From: PALSA-1004 sp041483135
Lineage (GTDB): Bacteria; Pseudomonadota; Gammaproteobacteria; Burkholderiales; SG8-41
NCBI GenBank assembly: GCA_041483135.1
Contig: JBGPFE010000002.1
Span: forward strand, 1 to 64,000
Direction of reading: 5' to 3'
Length of the DNA: 64,000 nucleotides
Of the stretch, positions 36,000 to 46,461 are shown piece by piece. Both the position numbers and the translations under genes were made by a program. The notes under the pieces are model-generated. The model was not told the DNA's origin and searched no databases. It saw only the letters and a program-made list of their open reading frames with translations. Position 1 is the stretch's first letter, and every line of letters starts with the position of its first letter.

Positions 36000-36025
36000 A
36001 AAAGGGGCGTCAGCCCCTTTTTTTT
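36000..36025 (+). terminator. Rho-independent terminator/attenuator between rpsB and tsf
   Basis: AAAAGGGGC (36000-36008) pairs with GCCCCTTTT around a GTCA loop, followed by a T run to 36025. It sits 15 bases after the rpsB stop and 69 bases before tsf, so it should reduce transcription of tsf and the genes after it, as reported for E. coli rpsB-tsf. Confidence 0.88.
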
Positions 36026-36094
36026 AAGTCATACCCGGACGATGCCCCGGGCGGCAAGGCAGAGTCACGGTTTTTACAAGTTTTTGGAGCGGCA

Positions 36095-36976
36095 ATGGCG
36101 GAAATCACCGCAGGAATGGTCAAGGAACTGCGCGCAGCAACCGGCCTCGGCATGATGGAATGCAAAAAAGCGCTCACCGAGACCAGTGGCGACATGAAGA
36201 AGGCCGAGGAATTGCTGCGTATCAAAAGCGGCGCCAAGGCAAGCAAGGTCGCGGGGCGTATCGCGGCTGAAGGTGCGGTCAGCGTGCATATCAGCGCCGA
36301 CGGCAAGATCGGCTCTCTGGTCGAGATCAATTGCGAAACTGATTTTGTCGCCAAGGACGCGAATTTCGCGGGTTTTGTAAAGACAGTCGCTGTCGCGGCA
36401 GCAAGCAGCGGCATTACAGACGTTGAAGCCTTGCTCAAAACGGTCAACAGTGACGGGCAGACCGTGGAAGCCGCGCGCCAGGGACTGATCATGAAGCTGG
36501 GCGAGAACATCAGCGTGCGCCGCTTCGTGCGTGCCACGGCCAAAGGCCGGCTTGCCTACTACCTGCACGGCAGCAGGATTGGCGTGCTGGTCGATTTTGA
36601 GGGTGGTGACGAGGAGCTCGGCAAGGACCTCGCGATGCACATCGCGGCGAGCAAGCCGGTCTGCGTCGCCAAAGAGCAGATTTCGGCAGATGCCATCGCC
36701 CGGGAGCGCGCGATCTACATCGCGCAGGCGAAGGAAAGCGGCAAACCAGACAACATCGTGGCCAAGATGGTCGACGGCCGCATCGCCAAGTATCTGGCGG
36801 AAGTGACGCTGTTGGGGCAGCCGTTCGTGAAGAACCCCGACGAAACGGTCGCTAAACTGCTCAAGGCCAAAAACGCCAAAGTGCATGCCTTTCATATGTA
36901 TATCGTCGGTGAAGGCATTGAGAAAAAAAAGGACGACTTTGTCGCCGAGGTGATGGCGCAGGTGGGAAACGCCTAG
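36095..36976 (+). CDS. tsf: Elongation factor Ts
   Basis: The 293-residue nucleotide-exchange factor for EF-Tu. The N-terminal MAEITAGMVKELRAATGLGM and KKALTETSGDMKKAEELLR form the UBA-like domain, followed by the core with VEINCETDFVAKDANF. The dimerization segment and a C-terminal helix are present. GGAG lies ten bases before the ATG. Expression is probably set by the upstream attenuator. pyrH begins immediately after the stop. Confidence 0.98.
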   Translation: MAEITAGMVKELRAATGLGMMECKKALTETSGDMKKAEELLRIKSGAKASKVAGRIAAEGAVSVHISADGKIGSLVEINCETDFVAKDANFAGFVKTVAVAAASSGITDVEALLKTVNSDGQTVEAARQGLIMKLGENISVRRFVRATAKGRLAYYLHGSRIGVLVDFEGGDEELGKDLAMHIAASKPVCVAKEQISADAIARERAIYIAQAKESGKPDNIVAKMVDGRIAKYLAEVTLLGQPFVKNPDETVAKLLKAKNAKVHAFHMYIVGEGIEKKKDDFVAEVMAQVGNA

Positions 36977-37696
<720 letters not shown>

Positions 37697-37708
37697 CGGA
37701 GGAGCCAG

Positions 37709-38266
37709 ATGATTGCCGATGTCAAGAAATCCGCCGAAGATAAAATGAAAAAAACGCTCGAGACGCTGAAGACCGATCTCGGGAAAATCCGCACGGGTCG
37801 CGCGCATACCGGACTGCTCGACCACATCATGGTCGATTACTATGGAACACCGACGCCGATCAACGGGGTCGCCAACGTGACTTTGCTCGATGCGCGTACC
37901 ATCGGCGTTACGCCGTGGGAAAAGAAAATGGCGGGCGTGGTGGAAAAAGCGATCCGCGAGTCCGACCTAGGGCTCAATCCGGCGACAGTCGGCGACACGG
38001 TACGGGTACCGATGCCCGCGCTGACGGAAGAACGACGCAAGGATCTGATCAAGGTCGTGCACAAGGAAGCCGAGAACGCGCGCATCGCGGTGCGCAACAT
38101 CCGGCGCGACGCCAACAACCACCTCAAGGACCTGCTCAAGCAGAAAAAAGCCGCCGAGGACGAGGAACGCCGGGCGCAGGACGAGGTGCAGAAATTGACC
38201 GACCGTTTCATTGCCGAAATCGACAAGGCGCTGGCCGCCAAAGAAGCCGATCTCATTGCGGTATAG
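37709..38266 (+). CDS. frr: Ribosome recycling factor
   Basis: A 185-residue tRNA-shaped factor that splits the post-termination ribosome with EF-G. DVKKSAEDKMKKTLETL and KIRTGRAHTGLLD form the first helices. YYGTPTPINGVANV is the family beta-sheet region, and the C-terminal half is the three-helix bundle with IRRDANNHLKDLLKQKKAAED. It has GGAGGAG eight bases before its ATG and lies 12 bases after pyrH. Confidence 0.97.
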   Translation: MIADVKKSAEDKMKKTLETLKTDLGKIRTGRAHTGLLDHIMVDYYGTPTPINGVANVTLLDARTIGVTPWEKKMAGVVEKAIRESDLGLNPATVGDTVRVPMPALTEERRKDLIKVVHKEAENARIAVRNIRRDANNHLKDLLKQKKAAEDEERRAQDEVQKLTDRFIAEIDKALAAKEADLIAV

Positions 38267-38275
38267 CGGGCGCGC

Positions 38276-39064
38276 GTGTCCACCACCAGCTCAACTCTCG
38301 CGGTTCCCGAAACACGGGCGATCCCGCGTCATATCGCCATCATCATGGATGGCAACGGGCGCTGGGCCAAGCAGCGTTTTCTGCCGCGCATCGCGGGCCA
38401 TCGCCGAGGCGTCGAGAACGTACGCAACACGGTGCGCGCTTGTGCCGAGAAAGGCGTGGAATTCCTGACCTTGTTCGCGTTCAGCAGCGAGAACTGGCGC
38501 CGCCCCGCTGATGAAGTGTCGTTCTTGATGCAACTGTTCGTGCTTGCGCTGGAGCAGGAGGTCGCGAAATTGCACGAGAACGGCATACGCTTCAAGGTGA
38601 TCGGCGATCTGTCGCGCTTCGAGCCGCGGCTGACGCGTTTGATTGAAGATGCCGAACAGTTGACGCGCGGCAACACGCGCCTGACGCTGACGGTGGCCGC
38701 CAACTACGGTGGACGCTGGGACATGATCGAGGCTGTCACCCGCATGCTCAAGGACAATCCGGGGCTCGCAACCGGGTTCGCCGAGGCGGATCTGCTGCCA
38801 TATCTGTCGCTCGCCTATGCGCCGGAGCCGGATCTTTTTGTCCGCACCGGGGGGGAGCAGCGCATCAGCAATTTCCTGTTGTGGCAGCTCGCCTACACCG
38901 AGATGTATTTCACCGACACGCTGTGGCCGGACTTCGATACCGCGGCGCTCGAGCGGGCGATCGCCTCCTATCAGCAGCGCGAGCGCCGCTTCGGGCGGAC
39001 CAGCGAGCAGTTGCAGGAAGCAATTGCCGGGAATTCTCGGCGGCGGGTATCCGAAGGCCGCTAG
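38276..39064 (+). CDS. uppS: Undecaprenyl diphosphate synthase
   Basis: A 262-residue cis-prenyltransferase making the C55 carrier for peptidoglycan and LPS. The GTG at 38276 adds a short polar leader before the core. IAIIMDGNGRWAKQR holds the catalytic Asp, AGHRRGVENVR the diphosphate-binding Arg and His, and LTLFAFSSENWRRP and DLFVRTGGEQRISNFLLWQ complete the active site. It is ten bases from frr and 19 from cdsA. Confidence 0.96.
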   Translation: MSTTSSTLAVPETRAIPRHIAIIMDGNGRWAKQRFLPRIAGHRRGVENVRNTVRACAEKGVEFLTLFAFSSENWRRPADEVSFLMQLFVLALEQEVAKLHENGIRFKVIGDLSRFEPRLTRLIEDAEQLTRGNTRLTLTVAANYGGRWDMIEAVTRMLKDNPGLATGFAEADLLPYLSLAYAPEPDLFVRTGGEQRISNFLLWQLAYTEMYFTDTLWPDFDTAALERAIASYQQRERRFGRTSEQLQEAIAGNSRRRVSEGR

Positions 39065-39083
39065 CGCCGCACTGCCCGCGCAG

Positions 39084-39890
39084 ATGTTAAAACAACGCAT
39101 TCTGACCGCAGCGGTGGTGTTGCCATTGTTCCTGGCGGCGATGTTTCTGCTGCCGAATGCGTGGTGGAGCATCGCGCTGGTTGCTCCATTGCTGGCGGCC
39201 GCCCATGAATGGGCAAGGCTCGCCGGCTTCGGCCGCGGCGCCGAGGCAGCGTTTCTGTCGGCACTGCTGGCCGGATGTACGCTGTTGTGGCTGATTGCAG
39301 TCCCGGCTGTACAACGCACCGGAAATTCGGTGGCCGTGACCGATCGTATCGTCTACGCGATCGGCGTCGCGTACTGGTGTGTGATCGCACCATGCTGGCT
39401 GTGGCTGAAGCTGATCGTGCGCCAGCGCGCCGCGCTTGCGGCGGCAGGCCTGGTGGTGCTGCTGCCGAGCTGGCTCGCGCTGGCGAGGCTGCAGACCGAT
39501 GCGCGGTTATTGCTGCTGTTGCTGGCCGTGATCTGGATTGCCGATAGCGCGGCTTACTTTACGGGACGCGCGCTGGGCCGGCGCAAACTGGCACCGGCGA
39601 TCAGTCCGGGCAAAACCTGGGAGGGCGTTGGCGGTGCGTTCGCCGCCGTCACAGTGTATGCTCTGGTTTTGCATTTTTGGCTGCTCTCGGCGCATGACTT
39701 GCAACTTGTTATTGCTGCATTTTTCGGTATGACAGGCTTCGGTATCATCGGCGATCTGTTTGAGTCGTGGCTCAAGCGCAGCGCCGGGGTCAAGGACAGC
39801 GGCCGCATTTTTCCGGGGCACGGCGGCATGCTCGACCGTATCGACAGCATCACGGCGGCGCTGCCGCTGGCGGCGCTGCTGTTTATTTAG
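39084..39890 (+). CDS. cdsA: Phosphatidate cytidylyltransferase
   Basis: The ATG at 39084 (MLKQRILTAAVVLPLFL) is chosen; the open frame reaches back to 38817 only because it overlaps uppS. The 268-residue membrane protein has about seven helices, and the C-terminal signature KRSAGVKDSGRIFPGHGGMLDRIDS contains the acidic residues that bind metal and CTP. It makes CDP-diacylglycerol, the precursor of all phospholipids. dxr starts 10 bases later. Confidence 0.95.
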   Translation: MLKQRILTAAVVLPLFLAAMFLLPNAWWSIALVAPLLAAAHEWARLAGFGRGAEAAFLSALLAGCTLLWLIAVPAVQRTGNSVAVTDRIVYAIGVAYWCVIAPCWLWLKLIVRQRAALAAAGLVVLLPSWLALARLQTDARLLLLLLAVIWIADSAAYFTGRALGRRKLAPAISPGKTWEGVGGAFAAVTVYALVLHFWLLSAHDLQLVIAAFFGMTGFGIIGDLFESWLKRSAGVKDSGRIFPGHGGMLDRIDSITAALPLAALLFI

Positions 39891-39900
39891 CCAGTCAGCA

Positions 39901-41124
39901 ATGGCCAGACTGCAAAACGTCGTCATCCTCGGTTCGACCGGCAGCGTTGGCGTCAATACGCTCGATGTCATCGCCCGTCATCGCGACCGCTTTCAGGTCG
40001 TCGCACTCACGGCTTACCGGCAAATCGACACACTGTTGCATCAGTGCCTTAAATTTCATCCGCAGTACGCGGTAGTGGGCAGTGCGGCAGGCGCGGAACA
40101 ACTGCAAGCTAATCTGCGCGCAGCCGGCAGCGCGACTGAAGTGCTGAGCGGCGAACAGGCGCTCGAACGGGTAGCCGCATTGCCTCAGGCCGACACGGTG
40201 ATGGCGGCAATCGTCGGCATCGCCGGATTACGCGCAACCTTCGCTGCCGTCGAAGCCGGCAAGCGCGTGCTGCTTGCCAACAAGGAGGCATTGGTCACCG
40301 CCGGACCGGTCTTCATGAGCGCGGTGCGCGGGCGCGGTGCGACGTTGATACCGATCGATAGCGAGCACAACGCGGTGTACCAGGCGCTGCCCCGGAGTTT
40401 TGGCGGCGATCTCGCCGCGGTCGGCGTACGCCGCATCGTGCTCACGGCTTCGGGTGGCCCGTTTCTCGTCACGCCGTTAGACCGCTTGCCGCTTGTCACG
40501 CCGGATGAGGCTTGCGCGCACCCCAATTGGGTGATGGGACGCAAAATCTCGGTCGACTCCGCCACCATGATGAACAAGGGACTGGAAGTGATCGAGGCAA
40601 GCTGGCTGTTCAATGCGGAAGAGGGGCAAATCAAGGTCGTCATCCATCCCGAAAGCGTTATCCATTCGCTGGTCGAATACGTCGACGGTTCAATGCTCGC
40701 TCAGCTCGGCAATCCCGATATGCGCACGCCGATTGCGTTTGCGCTCGGTTACCCGGATCGCATCGAAGCCGGGGTCAACTTCCTCGATCTTGCTGCGGTA
40801 AGCCGGCTCAACTTTTTCGAGCCGGATGACACGCGTTTTCCATGCCTAAGGCTGGCGCGTGAAGCGTTGCGTGCCGGCGGCAGCGCGCCGGCGGTCCTCA
40901 ACGCCGCGAACGAGGCGGCGGTGACGGCGTTTCTCGAGTCGCGATTGCGTTTTGACCGGATTCCGCGTTTGATCGAACACGCGCTTGCCGAAATCACGGT
41001 TACACCCTTGCGCGAACTCGAGGATGTATTCAATGCCGACCGCCGCGCTCGCATCTGCGCTGAGGCCTGGATCGCGCATAACGCTGCCGGCGAAAATCAG
41101 CGCCTGCTGCGCGCTTCAGCCTAG
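39901..41124 (+). CDS. dxr: 1-deoxy-D-xylulose 5-phosphate reductoisomerase
   Basis: The ATG at 39901 (MARLQNVVILGSTGSVGVNTL) is the family start; the frame continuing to 39760 lies within cdsA. The 407-residue enzyme commits the MEP pathway for isoprenoids, which feeds the adjacent uppS. NADPH binds at GSTGSVG. Catalytic residues are in LLANKEALVTAG, IDSEHNAVYQ and GRKISVDSATMMNKGLEVIEA cut here as KISVDSATMMNKG. Length is standard. Confidence 0.96.
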   Translation: MARLQNVVILGSTGSVGVNTLDVIARHRDRFQVVALTAYRQIDTLLHQCLKFHPQYAVVGSAAGAEQLQANLRAAGSATEVLSGEQALERVAALPQADTVMAAIVGIAGLRATFAAVEAGKRVLLANKEALVTAGPVFMSAVRGRGATLIPIDSEHNAVYQALPRSFGGDLAAVGVRRIVLTASGGPFLVTPLDRLPLVTPDEACAHPNWVMGRKISVDSATMMNKGLEVIEASWLFNAEEGQIKVVIHPESVIHSLVEYVDGSMLAQLGNPDMRTPIAFALGYPDRIEAGVNFLDLAAVSRLNFFEPDDTRFPCLRLAREALRAGGSAPAVLNAANEAAVTAFLESRLRFDRIPRLIEHALAEITVTPLRELEDVFNADRRARICAEAWIAHNAAGENQRLLRASA

Positions 41125-41145
41125 CTTGCGCATGCATAGCCTGCC

Positions 41146-42510
41146 ATGAATTTGCTGACCACGATACTTGCATTCGCCTTCGCGCTTGGCTCATTGATCA
41201 TAGCGCACGAATTCGGGCATTATCTTGCGGCGCGGCTGTGCAATGTCAAGGTGTTGAGATTTTCGGTGGGATTCGGCCGCGTGCTGGCGTGCCGCCGTTA
41301 TGGGCGCGATCAGACCGAGTGGGCGGTCTCGGCTTTTCCGCTGGGCGGCTACGTCAAAATGCTTGACGAGCGCGAAGGCGAAGTCGCAATCGAGGATTTG
41401 CCGCGCGCTTTCAACCGCCAAACGGTATATCGGCGCTTTCTGATCGTGGTGGCCGGCCCGGTCGCGAACTTTTTGCTTGCGATATTTCTTTACTGGTTGA
41501 TTTTCATGCATGGCGTGCAGGGGATCAAACCGGTGATCGGCGCGGTAACGCCTGGTTCGCCGGCCGCCCAGGCGCAATTCATGCCGGGTGAAACTATCGT
41601 CAAAATCGGGCCGCACGCCGTCACCACCTGGCAAGACGCGCGCTGGTTCCTGCTCAAGTATGCGGTTGAGCGCAACGCCGTTGCGCTGGAAGTCCATAAC
41701 GAGCGCGATGAAATCCACTGGCGCACCCTGGACCTTTCTCACGTCAAGCCTGACGACCTTGACGGCGATTTTCTCAAGACGCTGGGTTTTGCACGTCTGC
41801 AGCCGCCATTGTCGCCCGTGATAGGACGCGTGATTTCCGGCGGTGCAGCGGAGCGCGACGGCTTGCTAGCCGAGGACGAAATTATCGCCATCGACAACGA
41901 GCCGGTAGCGCGCTGGGACCAGCTTGTCGCCGCAATCAGCGCCAACCCAGGAAAGCAGCTAATGCTCGACGTCAAACGCGGCAGCGCCATATTGCATATC
42001 GCGGTCACGCCCGACGGTGTTGTAGAGAACGAGGGCCGCATCGGCCGTATCGGCGCTGCGCCGCGTATTGATCGCGCAGAAATGCAGAAATACATGGTCG
42101 AAGTACGCTATTCACCATGGACAAGTTTCGGCAAGGCAATCGAGCGCACCTGGGATACCTCGGCATTCAGTCTGCATATGCTGGGAAAAATGGTGGTGGG
42201 CGAGGTTTCCCTCAAGAACTTGAGCGGGCCGATTACGATCGCGGATTACGCCGGACAATCGGCGCAGATCGGCTGGATATCGTATATGGTATTCATGGCC
42301 TTGATCAGCATCAGCCTTGGTGTGCTCAATTTATTGCCGATACCCTTATTGGATGGCGGCCATTTGATGTATTATATGTTTGAAATTGTTAAGGGAAGTC
42401 CCGTTTCGGACAAGGCCATGGAAATCGGCCAGCATGTCGGTATGGGAGTATTGCTGCTGCTAATGGCTTTTGCGCTTTATAACGATATCACCAGGCTCAT
42501 CAACAGCTGA
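41146..42510 (+). CDS. rseP: RseP-type site-2 intramembrane zinc metalloprotease
   Basis: A 454-residue inner-membrane protease. The first helix carries the zinc motif HEFGHYLAARLC (about residue 23), and the last helices carry NLLPIPLLDGGHLMYY with the third ligand. Two PDZ domains lie between (about 115-195 and 215-295). It cleaves anti-sigma factors such as RseA in the envelope stress response and clears signal-peptide remnants. It is in the conserved dxr-rseP-bamA order, so a sigma-E link to envelope assembly is expected. Confidence 0.96.
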   Translation: MNLLTTILAFAFALGSLIIAHEFGHYLAARLCNVKVLRFSVGFGRVLACRRYGRDQTEWAVSAFPLGGYVKMLDEREGEVAIEDLPRAFNRQTVYRRFLIVVAGPVANFLLAIFLYWLIFMHGVQGIKPVIGAVTPGSPAAQAQFMPGETIVKIGPHAVTTWQDARWFLLKYAVERNAVALEVHNERDEIHWRTLDLSHVKPDDLDGDFLKTLGFARLQPPLSPVIGRVISGGAAERDGLLAEDEIIAIDNEPVARWDQLVAAISANPGKQLMLDVKRGSAILHIAVTPDGVVENEGRIGRIGAAPRIDRAEMQKYMVEVRYSPWTSFGKAIERTWDTSAFSLHMLGKMVVGEVSLKNLSGPITIADYAGQSAQIGWISYMVFMALISISLGVLNLLPIPLLDGGHLMYYMFEIVKGSPVSDKAMEIGQHVGMGVLLLLMAFALYNDITRLINS

Positions 42511-42514
42511 CATC

Positions 42515-44782
42515 ATGCGTTACTACCAACCCATGCTGTTCGTGCTCGGCGCCGCGCTTGCGCTGAGCGCATACGCGTTCGATCCGTTTGTGGTAAAGGA
42601 CATTCGTATCGAAGGTATCCAACGCACTGAAGCGGGAACGATCTTCAGCTATTTACCGGTCAAGGTCGGCGAAACCATGACCGACGACAAGGCGGCGCAG
42701 GCGATCCGCTCGCTTTTTGCAACCGGTTTTTTCAAGGACGTGAGCCTCGAAGTCGATAACGGCGTGTTGATCGTGGTGGTGCAGGAGCGGCCGTCGATAG
42801 CGCAAATCGATATCGCCGGCGCCAAGGAATTCAGCAAGGAAGATTTGCTGAAAGGATTGCGCTCGACAGGACTGGCGGAAGGACGGATCTTCGATCGCGG
42901 GCTCCTGGACAAGGCCGAGCAGGAATTGAAGCGCCAATACATCAGCCGCGGCAAGTATTCGGCGCAGATCACGACCACGGCCACTCCGCTCGAGCGCAAC
43001 CGGGTGGCCGTACGCTTTGATATCGTCGAGGGCGAAATTGCCAAGATTCGCCAGATCAGCGTCATCGGCAACCAGGTGTTCAGGGAAAAAGAACTGCTCG
43101 GGCTGTTCAAGCTGCGCACACCGGGACTGATGACGTGGTTCAGCAAGGACGATCAGTATTCGAAACAGAAACTTTCCGCCGATCTTGAAACACTGCGCTC
43201 GTATTACCTCGACCGCGGTTACCTCGAATTCACGATCGATTCGACCCAGGTATCGATCACGCCCGACAAAAAAGACGTCTATATCTCCGTCGGCGTTACC
43301 GAAGGGCCGCAATACACGGTTTCTGACGTCAAGCTCGCCGGTGAAACCCTGATCCCCGAGTCTGAGGCGCGCAAGCTGATCAAGCTTAAGCCGGGGGAGA
43401 TTTTCTCGCGCACCAGGCTGACCGAATCGACCAAGCTGTTGAGCGACCGCATTGGCAATGACGGCTATGCGTTCGCCAACGTCAATGCGGTGCCCGAGCT
43501 CGACAAGGACAAGCGCAAGGTTGCCTTCACGTTCTTCGTCGATCCCGGACGCCGGGTCTACGTCAGGCGTATCAACGTGAGCGGCAACACTCGTACCAGG
43601 GACGAAGTGATACGCCGCGAAATGCGCCAGCTTGAAGGCGGCTGGTACTCGGCGGACAAGATCACCAAATCAAAGCAGCGCGTGGACCGTCTCGGCTATT
43701 TTTCGGACGTCAATGTTGAAACACCGTCCGCTGCCGGCACCACCGATCAAGTCGACCTCAACGTCAACGTCACCGAGAAACCGACCGGCAACATCCTGTT
43801 CGGCGCCGGTTACGGCAGTGAAGGCGTGATTCTGAGCGGCGGCATCACCCAGCAAAACGTGTTCGGTACCGGAAACGCTCTGGGTCTGCAGATCAACACC
43901 AGTAAAGTCAATACCGTGTACTCGCTGTCGTTCACGCAACCGTACTGGACGGTCGACGGCGTGAGCAGGGGATTCGATGCGTACCATCGCAAAAGCGATC
44001 CCTCGGCGCTCGGTCTCGGCCTGTACCAGACGTCGACGACCGGTGGGCAGGTACGGCTGGGAGTGCCGTTCACGGACATCGACACTGTGGGCTTCGGTCT
44101 CGGCTACGAAGATACCAGCATCACCGCCTTTGCCGGCGCCCCCCTGCGGATTACCAGTTACGTAAGCACGTTTGGTACAACAAACACCGCGGTGCTCGGC
44201 ACCGTCGGCTGGGGGCGCGATACGCGCGACAGCGCAATTTATCCGACTACCGGCGCCATTACCCGTGCTAACCTGGAAAGCGGTGTGCCGGGCGGAACCT
44301 TGCGTTTTTACAAGGCTAGTGCCGAGCATAAGAGGTTCTTTCCGCTGACGCGCGATTTCACTTTTTATGCGAGCGGCTCGATCGGTTACGGCAACGGCTA
44401 CGGCGGCAAGCCGCTGCCGTTCTTTCGCAATTTCTATGCCGGCGGGCCGGCCACAGTACGGGCTTTCTATCCCGGGACTCTCGGACCCAAGGACGTGAAC
44501 GGGGATCCCACGGGCGGCACCCGCGAGCTGCTCGGCACGTTGGAGCTGCTCTTTCCTGTGCCCGGCATGCTAAACGACAAATCAATTCGCATGAGTGCGT
44601 TCATTGATGCAGGTGTAGTCGGCGAAACTTACGCGATAGGAGACCTGCGCAGTTCGGCTGGTTTGTCGGTCGCCTATGTTTCGCCGTTCGGGCCGCTGAA
44701 AGTAATCTTCGGGACGCCGATCAAGTCGCAGATCGGCGACAAGTCACAGCGATTCCAGTTCCAATTCGGACAGCAGTTTTAG
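42515..44782 (+). CDS. bamA: Outer membrane protein assembly factor BamA
   Basis: The ATG at 42515 (MRYYQPMLFVLGAALALSAYA) starts with a signal peptide, cleaved near residue 22; the earlier frame from 42470 lies inside rseP. The 755-residue protein has five POTRA domains (about 24-420) and a 16-strand barrel. The barrel motif here reads FPLTRDFTFY near residue 610, and the protein ends RFQFQFGQQF with a terminal aromatic. It inserts barrel proteins into the outer membrane. Confidence 0.97.
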   Translation: MRYYQPMLFVLGAALALSAYAFDPFVVKDIRIEGIQRTEAGTIFSYLPVKVGETMTDDKAAQAIRSLFATGFFKDVSLEVDNGVLIVVVQERPSIAQIDIAGAKEFSKEDLLKGLRSTGLAEGRIFDRGLLDKAEQELKRQYISRGKYSAQITTTATPLERNRVAVRFDIVEGEIAKIRQISVIGNQVFREKELLGLFKLRTPGLMTWFSKDDQYSKQKLSADLETLRSYYLDRGYLEFTIDSTQVSITPDKKDVYISVGVTEGPQYTVSDVKLAGETLIPESEARKLIKLKPGEIFSRTRLTESTKLLSDRIGNDGYAFANVNAVPELDKDKRKVAFTFFVDPGRRVYVRRINVSGNTRTRDEVIRREMRQLEGGWYSADKITKSKQRVDRLGYFSDVNVETPSAAGTTDQVDLNVNVTEKPTGNILFGAGYGSEGVILSGGITQQNVFGTGNALGLQINTSKVNTVYSLSFTQPYWTVDGVSRGFDAYHRKSDPSALGLGLYQTSTTGGQVRLGVPFTDIDTVGFGLGYEDTSITAFAGAPLRITSYVSTFGTTNTAVLGTVGWGRDTRDSAIYPTTGAITRANLESGVPGGTLRFYKASAEHKRFFPLTRDFTFYASGSIGYGNGYGGKPLPFFRNFYAGGPATVRAFYPGTLGPKDVNGDPTGGTRELLGTLELLFPVPGMLNDKSIRMSAFIDAGVVGETYAIGDLRSSAGLSVAYVSPFGPLKVIFGTPIKSQIGDKSQRFQFQFGQQF

Positions 44783-44829
44783 CCGCATGGGCTGCACATG
44801 AGCGGCCCGGTAATTGTAAGGAGACGACG

Positions 44830-45339
44830 TTGAGGCAATTCCATCTATCGATACTGGCCGCGGGGTTCGCTGCCGCCAGCGTGCTGGCGCATGCCCAGGC
44901 CGCGGATATCAAGATCGGGTTCATCGATTCCGAGCGCATCAGCCGTGAATCGGTGCCCATGGAGCGCGCTGCCAAAAAGCTCGAGAAAGAATTCGCGCCG
45001 CGCGAGCAGGAACTGCGCAAGAGGGAGCAGCAGATCAAAGCCGTGCAGGCGCAGCTGGAAAAGGACGGCCTGACGATGAGCGAGGGTGATCGCCGCAGCA
45101 AAGAGCAGGAACTCGGCCGCCAGGCTCGCGAGCTGCAGCGCATGCAGCGCGAGTTCAGCGAGGATTTCAACCTGCGCCGCAACGAGGAGCTCGCGGCGTT
45201 GTTCGAGCGCGCGAACAAGATCATCAAGCAAATAGCCGAAGCTGAGAAATTCGACCTGATCCTGCAAGAAGCGGTTTACCGCAACCCGCGCATCGATATC
45301 ACTGAGAAAGTTCTTAAAGCCCTCGCCGCTGATAAATAG
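44830..45339 (+). CDS. skp: OmpH/Skp-family periplasmic chaperone
   Basis: A 169-residue protein with a signal peptide ending at AQA (about residue 24) and a long charged coiled coil (about 45-135), like the Skp trimer arms that hold unfolded outer-membrane proteins for BamA. The start is TTG 44830 with AAGGAG upstream. It follows bamA by 47 bases and precedes lpxD, the usual order. The tail DKVLKALAADK-like end is typical for the family. Confidence 0.92.
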   Translation: MRQFHLSILAAGFAAASVLAHAQAADIKIGFIDSERISRESVPMERAAKKLEKEFAPREQELRKREQQIKAVQAQLEKDGLTMSEGDRRSKEQELGRQARELQRMQREFSEDFNLRRNEELAALFERANKIIKQIAEAEKFDLILQEAVYRNPRIDITEKVLKALAADK

Positions 45340-45414
45340 ACCTGCATCAGTGCCGCATGCGCTGAATACAAGGCGATGCATAACGCCGGCCTCGAAGAAG
45401 CCCGCGGAGCCGGA

Positions 45415-46461
45415 ATGACCAAGCGCAAATCGTACAAACTCGGTGATATCGTCAAGCAATTGGGCGGCGAGCTGATCGGCGATTCCAATGTCCATATCCA
45501 TCAGGTCGCAACACTGGAATCGGCACGGACCACCGATATCACCTTTGTCTCACACTCCAGATATCTCACGCAACTGAGCCAGACCCGGGCCGGGGCGGTC
45601 ATACTCAGTCCCGAGGCGCGTGCTGCATCCAGCCTCCCGCGCATCATTTGCGCCAATCCTTACGCCTATTACGCCAGGGTTTCAGCCCTGCTCAATCCGC
45701 CTGCCGCCGTCAAGCCTGGCGTACACAAATCCGCCGTGGTGGATAAAACAGCGCGCGTGGCAAAATCAGCAAGCATCGGCGCCTGTGCAGTAATCGGAAA
45801 GGACGCGCGAATTGCAGACCAGGCCATCATCGGTCCCGGCTGCTTTATCGGCGATGAGGCAAGCATAGGAATGGGAACACGGGTGCACGCCAACGTAACT
45901 GTTTATCATGAGTGCCTGATCGGCGCACACTGCATCGTGCACTCGGGCGTTGTTGTCGGTGCCGATGGCTTCGGCATCGCCAGAGAAGACGGCGTGTGGA
46001 AGAAAATCCCCCAGATCGGGCGAGTGGTGATCGGCGACGATGTCGAAATCGGCGCCAATACCACGATCGATCGCGGTGCGCTCGACGACACGGTCATCGA
46101 AAATGGCGTCAAGCTCGACAATCAGATCCAGATAGCGCATAACGTGCGGATCGGCGCCAACACCGCAATTGCGGCGTGCGTCGGCATCGCGGGCAGTGCG
46201 AAAATCGGCCGCAATTGCGCGCTCGGCGGGGCAGCGATGATTTACGGCCACATTACGATTGCCGATAATGTGAATATCTCTGCGGGCACGCTGATCATGA
46301 AGTCGCTCGACCAGCCCGGCACCTATACCGGCGTTTACCCGTTTTCCAGCCACCGGCGCTGGCTCAAGAACGCGGCGCATCTGCGGCAGCTCGACGACCT
46401 GGTAAAACGGGTCCGCGAACTTGAGGACAGGCTGGGCAAGGCAGAGGAGGGCAAGTCGTGA
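45415..46461 (+). CDS. lpxD: UDP-3-O-(3-hydroxyacyl)glucosamine N-acyltransferase
   Basis: The ATG at 45415 (MTKRKSYKLGDIVKQLGGEL) matches the family start; an ATG at 45376 would add 13 residues. The 348-residue trimeric enzyme adds the second acyl chain in lipid A synthesis. It has an N-terminal uridine-binding domain (1-100), a left-handed beta helix of hexapeptide repeats (about 105-300) with the catalytic His in IQIAHNVRIG, and a C-terminal helix. The stop overlaps fabZ (GTGA). Confidence 0.95.
   Translation: MTKRKSYKLGDIVKQLGGELIGDSNVHIHQVATLESARTTDITFVSHSRYLTQLSQTRAGAVILSPEARAASSLPRIICANPYAYYARVSALLNPPAAVKPGVHKSAVVDKTARVAKSASIGACAVIGKDARIADQAIIGPGCFIGDEASIGMGTRVHANVTVYHECLIGAHCIVHSGVVVGADGFGIAREDGVWKKIPQIGRVVIGDDVEIGANTTIDRGALDDTVIENGVKLDNQIQIAHNVRIGANTAIAACVGIAGSAKIGRNCALGGAAMIYGHITIADNVNISAGTLIMKSLDQPGTYTGVYPFSSHRRWLKNAAHLRQLDDLVKRVRELEDRLGKAEEGKS

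Noticed and set aside
38817..39083. N-terminal extension of cdsA
   Set aside because: It lies wholly inside uppS in another frame and has no similarity to the family; the ATG at 39084 gives the expected start.
39760..39900. N-terminal extension of dxr
   Set aside because: It overlaps the cdsA coding end; the family start is the ATG at 39901.
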